Source: Escarpia spicata (lineage: Eukaryota; Annelida; Polychaeta; Sabellida; Siboglinidae). From it: 64,000 nucleotides of DNA. Each line of letters starts with the position of its first letter. Positions within the stretch are counted from its first letter, which is position 1. Below the pieces are notes generated by a model, which made no database searches, was not told the DNA's origin, and was given only the letters and a program-made list of their open reading frames with translations. Position numbers and translations under genes: made by a program. This document shows, in pieces, positions 1-64,000 of this stretch. The stretch is from positions 32,113,295 through 32,177,294 of the forward strand of contig OZ023209.1 in NCBI GenBank assembly GCA_963995525.1, written 5' to 3'.

Positions 1-180
1 TATTGAGCAATTAGTAAACCTAAACTACATTGGCGATATGTAGAAGGGGTCCATGACCTTCTCAATTAAAAAAAAAAATAATTACGTCCGTTTTAAACCC
101 GAAAACAAAAAAAGATGAACGCCGTTCTGATCAACGTAATATTGATCACGTAATTTAACCATAATAATGCAATTACCCGA
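1..180 (-). repeat. Inverted copy of the 1925-2300 repeat
   Basis: Read on the reverse strand, this stretch resembles about 1930-2110: a GGTCATGGACCCCTTCT-like core next to TATCGCCAATG, preceded by a GATCAATATTACGT-like block. The copies are clearly related but diverged by substitutions and indels. The pair lies in opposite orientation around the reverse transcriptase fragment at 752-1600. The element is truncated by the window edge. Its family is not recognised. Confidence 0.55.
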
Positions 181-751
181 ATGTAGTGAGATAGATAAAT
201 ATTAATAAGATTTTAAATATATATTAAGACCAACCACGAACATACTACTACATAACTTTACAATTAATACTTGTCAAGTGTGAATAAATGTAAAGTGATC
301 TAAGGAGACCCGCACTAAAATTGAAAGACCACTGACGTTCACACCACCAATACAGTTTGACACACAACAATAACAAAATATCACAACTATGAAATACAAG
401 AAAGTAGTTGCACAGAAATGTTAGTGAAATACCGATATCAAAGATATGTAACATTAATTAATTATTACAAAGACTTTGCTTAAATATACTAGTTTAGCAT
501 TCTACAGTGTGATATGAAGTATTAACAGATGATTGTATTTGAATATTTAGTGGTGTCTTTTATTGACTTGAATTGTTTGTCTAGCAGCATAACATTTCCT
601 TACCGACAAGTATAGCAATGCACGTAATCATAGTTACCCCCGAATTAAACAACACTGCAATCGTACACAGACGGAAAGAGAATCACATCTGCTTTATTGT
701 TTATACATATTTGTGTGGAAAACGAATGTCTGATTATATATGTATATGTAA
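181..751. other. AT-rich non-coding stretch
   Basis: No exon-like open frame bounded by splice sites, RNA gene or clear repeat was seen. The composition is AT-rich, like the other introns and spacers of this window. Confidence 0.5.
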
Positions 752-1600
752 ACCCCCTCCTCAAGAAGGCATCTCTACCTAAAGATAACTTCATGCATAA
801 TTATAGACCAGTTTCTAATCTCTGTTTCATTTCCAAGATCCTTTAAAAGGTTGTAGCAAAAAAGCTTGGCTCTCACATTAATTCGAATTGCTTGTCTAAT
901 GAATTACAATCTGCATACATACACTTTCATTCTGCGGAAACAGCTCTATTAAAAGTGAATAGTTTTGTTGTTTTAAATATGGATAAAGGTAAAGTAACTG
1001 CGCTTACTTTGCTTGATCTATATGCTGCCTTTGACACAATGGATCACTCCATTCTCACTAATCATTTGTCTTCATGGTATGATGTATCCGGCACAGCTTA
1101 GAGTTGTTTTGTCACATCTAACACACAGGCATCAGATAGTGAAGATTGGGGGATTGTCTTCCATCAGCACTCACTATCTCCCTATATCCTCAGGGTTTTG
1201 TCCTCCTCGGAACATTACTTTTCACTCTCTACTCAACACAAATGAGCTCAGTCATAATGTAAGTCACTATCTTTATGCAGATGATACACAGATTTACATT
1301 TATTTAGCTACGCCATACACGAATTGCTCCTTAGATCAGCTCAGAAATTATTTTAATTACATTTTTGTTTGGTTGGCTGAGAATAGAGTAAAGATAAATC
1401 CTGATAAAATGGTAATTATTGGCACACAGAGGCAGCGTGATACAATTACAAGCTTTCCCCCCACACCTATGCTTTTTCCCCACACCTTACGCCTGCACTT
1501 TCAGTACGAAATCTAGGAGTTATCTTTTGATGATAATTTCAGTTTTAGACGGCATATTTCTCAAACTTGTCGCGGCAGATATTATCATATCTAGTGAATG
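752..1600 (+). mobile_element. CR1/L2-type non-LTR retroposon fragment, reverse transcriptase core (decayed)
   Basis: Several frames together give the hallmarks of a CR1/L2-clade reverse transcriptase. The order is: a NYRPVSNL motif near 801 in the fingers; QSAYIHFHSAETALL near 907; LLDLYAAFDTMDH near 1012 (catalytic block A); HYLYADDTQIYIY near 1264 (YADD catalytic box); and NPDKMVIIG near 1399. A block reading VRNLGVIF then DDNFSFRRHI near 1505-1555 is broken by a frameshift in a T run. Stops and frame changes show a dead copy with no endonuclease domain or ORF1. Its AT-rich 3' tail may be the one at 2490-2835. Alternative clade assignments (Jockey, Crack) are possible. Confidence 0.85.
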
Positions 1601-1924
1601 TTGCATAATGTTTGTCAATGTTGCTTAGTGCTAGTTACTTTGTTTTTTGGTAGTGGTAATTAATGTTGGTAAAGTATGTGGGAGTTGCAATTATTATTAA
1701 TTATTATGTAAAACTACCTTCAACTGTGACCAGCGATTAATGTTGTATATAACTGCAATGGTGGCCGTTATGACAGCGATATTTCAGTTTTAGTACAGGT
1801 CTCCATAAGTCACTTTACATATAATTACACTTGTCAAGTGTTAATTATAACTGCACAATTATGTTGATGTTAATAAATAACTAACTTATTACTGATATAT
1901 TTATCTGTGTCTCTGCTTAAGAGG

Positions 1925-2300
1925 AACGTTGTGTTATAGTTACTTTACGTGGTCAATATTACGTCAATTAGAATGACATTAATATATTTTTAGTGGGTGT
2001 AAAATTGATGCAGTTTTGTATTTGTGTAATTCGGGGGTCATGGATCCTTCTCAAATACCGCCAAAATGGGTTTGTTTTATTACGTTATCAATATTATGCT
2101 AATTAAAAGGGTGTTGTTTTGCATTCGCGGGTTAATTGTGTCTTTTTTCTCTTCAAATTTAGGGGGTCAAGGACCCCTCCCACATATTGCCAACATGGAT
2201 TTTTTGATTCAGTACACCCAAATTACTCTAAAAAGGTTTGTTGGCATATTCTCCTAATAATGACTACGGAACGTTTTGAACTCACTTATTTGGATTGTTG
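1925..2300 (+). repeat. Diverged tandem repeat, ~130-bp units, also inverted at 1-180
   Basis: Two and possibly three related units follow one another. Each carries a CAATATTA block and then GGGGTCA(T/A)GGA(T/C)CC followed by a TATTGCCAA-like end (about 2034-2068 and 2162-2200). The same sequence is found reversed at the start of the window. The family is not recognised. The array may be an insertion that separates the retroposon core at 752-1600 from a retroposon tail at 2490-2835. Confidence 0.5.
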
Positions 2301-2489
2301 CTCCTGCCTAATGAGCAAGATGTCAGCTTCCAGGATATCGGACATTTTAGTGGAAATTTCCACTTTGAGACAACATTCTGGATGAACCACTAACATGGAA
2401 ATGTGGATTATAGTTTTGTATGGTTATTTGCCTCTTTTAAGTGCATAATACCAAAACGTTGCGTTGCGTTTACCTTTAAAAAGAAGGTG

Positions 2490-2835
2490 TCTATTTTGTT
2501 TTATTTAATTCCATTCCATGCACATAATTTATCATCTTACAACTTTAATCCCGCATGATCCTTATAATTTTATGACGCTTTGTGTAATTAATTATTATTT
2601 AAATTATCTTAGCCTACATATACATTTTTGGTTTAATGCCCGTATATTTATATCACATTTTAACTGTTTAATTACATGTACGATTCTTAGTTGTATTGTT
2701 CTTAAATTATTTAACTTACTATTTTATGATCTATATGTTTAGTGGACTAATTATTGTATTGTAAAGCGCCATAGAGGACTATGTGATTATGACACTATAT
2801 TAATTTCGTATTTTATTATTATTATATTATTAACA
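2490..2835 (+). repeat. Retroposon 3' tail (CR1/L2-like)
   Basis: An AT-rich 3'-UTR-like stretch ends with TTGTAAAGCGCC near 2760 and a run of (ATT)n near 2814-2835. The GCGC-containing block followed by an ATT microsatellite is typical of the 3' ends of CR1/L2-type elements and is seen again at 32320-32395 and 51790-51860. It could be the displaced tail of the fragment at 752-1600. Confidence 0.5.
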
Positions 2836-3564
2836 AAATGAAAGTGGGTGTTTTGCTATTGTGCCATATTCTAATTTGTTTGTAATTCTGAGCGTATTTT
2901 GTACTTCTATGTGAGTGTGTGTATTGATTTCATCGTGAAAACATTATCCCATGCCGTAACAACGCACTTGCCTAGTTCTTAATCATGGCCATCCATAGCA
3001 GCAACTCCAGATGGCAAGTCAGTATGGAAGTCCTCGACAAATTTGTGTCTCTATTTTCTAACATACAGACACTGCCAGAATCGACACAATAACGATTTGT
3101 TCCATTTGTTTATTATCCCTATCTACGTTGGTATCGTGTTAACGTTTCTTGGTGCCCTCTGATCGTAGTACCTCGTCCTATCAATATCTCGGTAGCCTCT
3201 CAGGGTATCTAAAACATCTGGTTGGTCACCTCTTAGTGCTCAGTGCCCGTATTATCAAAGAAATATTGCTTTCGGTTTATTAGTTTACACCAGTTATTAG
3301 TACAGGAGCATTAGGGTCGGACATGGAAACAAACAGTACAAAGCTGATTTCTTTTCAGACTAGTTGCAAAGTACCGCGAGTCCCCACGTACCCCCCGAGT
3401 GCGCTCGGCATAACAAGCCTAGCAACCAAGCTAGACAACCATTATAGACAGCGGGATGCGGTCGAAATATTCCGATCGCATAGCAAGTTACTTGAGAGGT
3501 AATTATGTATACTATGAAAGAGTACTGTATGTGTTTCATACTGACTTGTGCTTTTGTTGTGTAG
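2836..3564. other. Non-coding stretch upstream of the first EGF exon
   Basis: No signal-peptide exon, promoter or recognised repeat could be supported here. The first visible exon of the EGF/PAN gene begins at 3565 with a normal splice acceptor, so the start of that gene lies further upstream, probably outside the window. Confidence 0.45.
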
Positions 3565-41328
<37,764 letters not shown>

Positions 41329-41450
41329 GTAACAAATTGCGTCCAAAACCACATGAATCGAAGTAAGCGTAACTATGTTTACAGGACATACTTCATGCAC
41401 GCTTCGCTGTTCTCAGGGGAACACGGAACGCACTTTGTTAATAGATCTGA

Positions 41451-41456
41451 AATAAA
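41451..41456 (+). terminator. Candidate polyadenylation signal
   Basis: AATAAA 85 bp after the TAA at 41364-41366. It would serve the EGF/PAN gene if 41080-41366 is the terminal exon. A second AATAAA at 42521-42526 follows a basic open frame at 42274-42525. Either could be chance in AT-rich DNA. Confidence 0.3.
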
Positions 41457-42706
41457 CTGTTTCGTCCCGAACATAGAGTCCAATAGTTGTCCGTCTTCTG
41501 CTATGGTATCCATGCATGTGTTCAACGTTCCAAAATAGGATAACACAAATTAATTAATACTCGCTTATCTTTTGTTGATAATACTGACGTGTGGTTCGGT
41601 CGTTATGCTTAAATTCTCACGCAGTTAACCATACCATTCGATGTCCTCAAATGCTTTGATACGTTCATGTCAATTACTAGTTAACGTGCCCAATATCATT
41701 CGATGTCTTAGAGTGGTTTAATACGTTCACTTCAATACTCACGTTTACTCCTATGTGATGTGTTGAATGTGTTTACAAGTCCTTAGAATAGAAAAACCAA
41801 GTGTAGATTTTACAGAACCCGTTACCAGTTTATTACACCGAGCCTTTTTTGTAGTTTGAAACTAGTGACCAATAGCAGACCTGTGTCTAACAGCGTCCAG
41901 CTTAATGTTCTTACTTTCGTGATCGCTTGGCTCACATTTTGAAACCGCGCATTATTAGACCATTCCCTTGGTTTGTCCGTGGTTTCATCAGTTGGTGCTA
42001 TTTTGACCTTCAATAAATGAATCTTACATTATTGATTTTCACGTATCAATAAACGTTTCTCCTTTGTTTTATCTTATATTAATTAACTTGTTTTACTTTT
42101 CTATGATAAAAGGTCCAGTTATGGTAGCCGTTGTTTTTGTACGTCGACACTGCCAACGATATTATTGTTAGAATAAAATGATACAAATGTGACCCATCGT
42201 GGGTTGACTCGAGTGTGTAAGTTAATCCCGGATTCAGTTAAGTCATATTTGATAAGGTGGTCGAATTACCTGTGTGAATAACTGTTTGGCGGAACTTTCG
42301 CCACCTTCACGGTGTCTATATCGGCGTCGTTGCGTCAGCAGTTGTAGGATGATAAAAGCACGAGGACCCATTCAAAGCCGCAGACGAACTGCGAGGCAAC
42401 GAGGGCCACAACGGCACGGCAAAAGACGAAGGCACCGTGAATATGCCGAAAGCTGCGCCAAACAAGGATTCCGACAGATAATTGAACAACTTTATCAACT
42501 ACGTATATCTTGTTTAAAACAATAAACTAAATTGGCCAACATCCCGCGATCACATCATTAGTTGTGCGTCGTTGTCCTACGTCCGTCGTGTTCGTTTGAC
42601 GCATTATATCTCATCCTACCTTTACTTTTATTGGATTATAGAAATCAAACCTTACCGTTAATATTGTGTTCTAAGTAACGCCACTTTCACCGATTGATCA
42701 TCTCAG
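41457..42706. other. Intergenic or 3' region of the EGF/PAN gene
   Basis: No EGF or PAN exon was supported. The open frame 42274-42525 is strikingly Arg-rich (RRRTARQRGPQRHGKRRRH) and ends at AATAAA (42521). Its possible acceptor near 42345 does not fit the phase left by the exon at 41080-41328, so it is not called a gene. Confidence 0.4.
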
Positions 42707-42917
42707 AACGTCGATGTCCGATATCAGACGGAAGTACTTTCATCTGGCCTCAGCCCTCCACCCCTCGAAACAAGTTTTAAAACATTTATATGATGATATA
42801 AATATAGTAACAGTATCGGTCCGAAGCATAAACTATCGACGTCCGACGATATACAAAACTGCTTCTGATCTCCTCCCCAAACGAAAGTAATTTCGTTTGA
42901 TATCGGACATCGACGTT
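42707..42917. mobile_element. Short MITE-like element with ~20-bp TIRs
   Basis: The left end AACGTCGATGTCCGATATCA (42707-42726) is mirrored at the right by TGATATCGGACATCGACGTT (42898-42917). The 211-bp element has no coding capacity. A related, truncated copy lies at about 50248-50432 in a PCBP intron. Target-site duplication is unclear. Confidence 0.8.
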
Positions 42918-45900
42918 TCTTATCCATTGATAGACGCTGTCATTGCGTTTCCACTTCAGACAGTCTTCTTTACCAAAATCCTTTGTTCATTTCAGCGGAA
43001 TGAAAAATTTAATGCAGACATTGTTATTCCATCAATATATTTATTATGGACACATAAATCACATTCTATACATAAATGTCTTCCTGCAAATCAACACGTC
43101 TCTCCGACAGAGGAAATCATTAGCGTCCTGCAACAATAAAAGCACACCTTTTGTGCTCGGTTTATTAACGTAATCAGTGGTACACAGATTACCCACAATT
43201 CACCTCTCTGTGAATCACTATGCGATCGAGACCCCAAGCTGTTCATCATTTGGCAGGTGCTCAGCTGCTATCGAGGACTTCGTCAAGTTCGTGTCAAGTT
43301 CTGGTTTTACTCGATATGTGTAGGTATGTCTAGTCACCAGCCGTGACATCGCGGAGTCTTGCGCCGACACAGAGGATGCAACTCGGTCAATCCAGCCTCC
43401 GTGCTACTCGCGTCATTCCGTAAATCTCTTCAAGGCTACGTATTCATTTGGCACATACAGATCTATGACGGACACTGTCACATTACCAGACGGAGCCAGC
43501 TCATTGGTGCACTCACCACACAAACCCACAAAGTAATTATAACGTATTTACAAGTTAATTTGCCGTCACAAATCAAATACCTTTATGACAAATTTACATC
43601 TCCCACCATCTGCGATCGGACTACCGCGATACATGACTACAAGGGCAACACGATAATACAGATAACTTAAGTACATGACGTAATTTTTTGTGTAATTTGC
43701 ACAATTAACACGTGGTAAACTGCACGAATTGCTATGCGCAAACCAGGGCAGAACTTATTTGGCCTGATTTACATTGATTTCTGATACAATGTTTTGTGAT
43801 TTGGCATTGATAACATTGCTATGTAATACAATTAACAATAGTTAACATGTATGATTGACCAGAAATGAAGAATAGACAGTATCATTGGCATATGCAGTCC
43901 GTTGACTGCCAGTACCTCCATACATAAATATATAGCATTGAATAAACACACTCGCAACATTCGATGTAGAGTTAAGAATCATTCACAGTATTTCTACATA
44001 TCAACATGTAACAAGGAATAAATACTACGACAGACAATAATATATAATTATAGTGTGTAGAGGTATACAGCAATATGTTTGTGTTTCATTGTCTATCATA
44101 ATCAACAAGATAATTCCTCTAATACTTGGCATGTTGCTTGCTATCAAATTCTCTCACATTTCTAAATTAGCAACACGTAGATATCTTATAGGGTCAGCTG
44201 CATTGTACAACCCGAAATATGAAAACCCTTTGGCCTCTGCACGACTAAATGTCAACAGCATCATGACGTCATCACACAAGTCAACAATTTAGTTGATGCT
44301 GAAGGGCAGATGAAAGGTTAGTTAACCAAAGAATTCTACTTTATAATACTGTTGTACAATCATTGGTGAGACTAGGAGAATATTATAAATCATCAACAAT
44401 ATCTAGGTTAGGAAAAGCCACGCGCGGCAAATCATAATGATTAATTGTCTTGTATCACCCCGTTTGGTTTGACTCTGTCCTTCAGTGTCATAGAAATAGC
44501 AAGCTGTTACAAATGACAACTTGGGCACAGGTAGAATGAAACAAACAAACAAACAAACCATTGATGGATTGGCACCAATACTTCATGGAATCTTTAGGAT
44601 ATTCAATTTTGGCACCCAAAGACACAATGCTTCATTGTAAAGCATGCCTTTTCTGTTTGTGTATTTGGAAACATGGTTTGTGATGACGCAGCTCGTTTCT
44701 GCACAACTGTATCACTAGAAAACGGCACATTTGTTTATAAATAGGACTCGTGTTGTCACCAATACTATAGTTATTGGGTAACACATTCTGAACTTTATAG
44801 CATCATTTCCAAATGAAGATTTCTCAAAACATCTTACAAAAACAACGGCATTATAAGTGTGTGAGTATGTTAATTGTAGTAGAGTAATTGGTAAAAAATA
44901 GGATTTGGTAATGCAGACATAATATTCCATACAGACGGCCTATTTTGTTTTCATGTAAAAATTATTTAGTAGTTCATTTGAAGACAAACTTCACATTTTA
45001 GTCTTTCTAAAACTGTACCCTTGCAGTAGTTATTGCTATTTACAGGCGCATGCATTGCTGCTAACAAACCTGATGTATTGTTGAGGCCACCTAAGTTGAG
45101 ATCGGCTCATGTTGAGATTGGCTCTGACTGAACCAGAACAGGGAGAGAATGAGAAAGACTAATGAGACACGTACAGTCTCTAATGGGGGCACGTCAGTAA
45201 ACACAGCACCAATGTAGACAATGTTGTTTCACATGCGTCAACAACCGTTTATGTACATGACAGACATAAACGTGCCACAGTTGCACACAGCTGAATATAA
45301 ACACCCACAGATGAACTGACAGGGGTACCATTGTACCCGGGGGGTGCCGTCGCGCCCTGCACAGAAGTGTGGAGTCAGAGTGGTGGATTGGCACCAACCA
45401 ATGATATGTCTCCGGCAAGAACAATAAGCACCACTGCGGTACTGCCAGTGCGTCACCAGAAAAGCTACGAGTGCCACCAGGTGGCAGCACTAGTGAATAC
45501 CCATGCCACATACTTCGGTCGTTATCCTACAACATAGGCAACAAACATCGGTGTGACACTTGGCGCCGCAGTGTACCAACGGCTCGTCCTCGACGGCAAG
45601 GGCGAACGCCAAAGATGAGATCTATTTGCTTAGACATCCCTATGTCTAGAATCCTGCGCATTATTTGCTTACGACAATGTCCATATTGCACAACACCCCA
45701 CCATACCACCCGCCCGCAGATATTGCACAACAATCCCCTATGTCATAGATACACAATACAGATCACATCACTGTTAGCTATGTACAGGAATGTTAAATCC
45801 TGATGATAATATTATGCGTCATTGGTTACATATAAAGTAGTGACTCGCTATGCTATTACCGATGTAGCAGTAAGACGCACGTCACCGACGCGTGAATACC

Positions 45901-46377
45901 TTCCTGCAGTTTATATACCCTACAGTCGGCTAAACATAAACACGCTAACAACCAACTTGTAACATCTCTCAACATTCGCGAGCAACGACTAATGCTCGCT
46001 CGGCACTAGTACGAACCAACTACACACACAACACACGCACACTTCACACGCACATTAACATCTGTAATCTGGCTCGAACTCCACGCGGGAACCAGTAAGC
46101 GATTCCCGCAACAGCACCAGTTCGTCCCACGTACCAAACGCACAACACGTCAGGTTATACTCAAAACTAAACGACACAGAGTCATATCTCTGTCGACTTG
46201 CTGTGTGTGCGCCAACTTTGGACTGTCGCATGCATTAGTTTAGCTTTCGCGGCAGTACAAGTGTCCAATTTGTTTCCTCATTTGTATGTCCATCTCCAAT
46301 CCTCAGGAGTGTGACAAGTTCTGCATCGACGATCCCGGCACGGGGTCACGACCCTGCCCCTCGCCGCCGCAACCCAC
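42918..46377. other. Intergenic region between the convergent genes
   Basis: No exon, RNA gene or clear repeat family was recognised. A short (AAAC)n run lies near 44542-44559. Part near the right edge should be the 3' UTR of the PCBP gene (reverse strand), but I could not pick a reliable polyadenylation signal. 45170-46260 is richer in GC, with motif-free open frames. Confidence 0.4.
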
Positions 46378-63478
<17,101 letters not shown>

Positions 63479-64000
63479 CTACAAAAGAACAAATCACATC
63501 AGGCATCATCACACAAAGTACTGCATATATGATATGATTATATACGAAGTAGGTACATTCTCAAAAAATTCCTTTAAAATTTACAAGGATACTGTTTTAG
63601 TTTGGAAACAGTCTATGTGACACATGTATATCTATATACTTATGCTAATCAATGTCAATGTTAGCATTTCAGGGTTTTTGCTAAATATATGTATATATAT
63701 ATATATATATCTGTAACTTTAAATCTTAAGCAAATGTCAGTAAATATATAAAATAAATAAAAAATGCGAATAGCATATTTAACTTATCTTTATTTAACTT
63801 AATCGCTTAACTTATGCTTACCTAACTAATGTATCAACTTAGCAATGTTGACAGATTTAGGCTCAATTTGTATATGTATTCAATATGTTGCCTCTATCAG
63901 CATTAACCTAACTTAAAAAAAACTACTGCAGATATCGGTGTATTATTTAGATGTTTTCACTGTGATGACATTAAAGTGAGATGTTCTAATGGGTGAGATA
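63479..64000 (-). other. PCBP intron, cut by window edge
   Basis: AT-rich intron with a short (TA)n run at 63687-63710. No upstream PCBP exon seen. Confidence 0.5.

Overview
This is eukaryotic, intron-rich nuclear DNA from an invertebrate animal, probably a marine bilaterian. The species cannot be fixed from the sequence. The evidence is short coding exons bounded by GT/AG splice sites in long AT-rich introns, long (GT)n and (TA)n tracts, CR1/L2-type non-LTR retroposon debris with ATTATT tails, pogo-like and other cut-and-paste transposons, MITEs and minisatellites. There is no bacterial-style gene packing.

Two host genes are supported, and they converge tail to tail. On the + strand, 3565-41328 (possibly ending at 41366) holds at least ten exons of an extracellular protein. 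Seven encode six-cysteine EGF-like domains and three encode cysteine-rich PAN/apple-like domains, in the order E-E-E-E-P-E-E-P-E-P. Every exon is symmetric phase 1-1, so the exons splice together in frame. The 5' end was not found, and the 3' end may be the last PAN exon. On the - strand, 46378-63478 holds eleven exons of a poly(rC)-binding protein (PCBP/hnRNP E, mub-like) with three KH domains. The first visible exon starts inside KH1, and the N-terminal exons lie beyond the right edge. The eleven exons sum to 1191 nt, an exact 396 codons plus stop. They include a 39-nt in-frame cassette-like exon, and the C-terminal tail runs about 85 residues past KH3.

Mobile DNA fills the introns of the EGF/PAN gene. 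It includes decayed reverse transcriptase pieces at 752-1600, 7180-7480, 26380-27275, 28545-28790, 31470-32395 and 32590-33910. A 4.5-kb element with TIRs and TA target sites (18736-23243) carries a decayed gene and clustered copies of a 12-bp motif. A 6.3-kb pogo/Tigger-like element (34475-40808) carries a broken DDE transposase with a C-terminal zinc finger, a nested TTAA-flanked MITE and a ~178-bp tandem array. At 14590-16065 lies a decayed copy of an uncharacterised multi-copy invertebrate gene family.

The PCBP introns hold two adjoining minisatellites (about 50-bp and 32-bp units) that sandwich the second KH2 exon, plus a MITE and retroposon tails. The two host genes show no functional link: one product is extracellular or membrane-associated, the other an RNA-binding regulator. 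The most unusual items are the EGF/PAN architecture, the uncharacterised 4.5-kb transposon, the minisatellite sandwich and the 39-nt exon.
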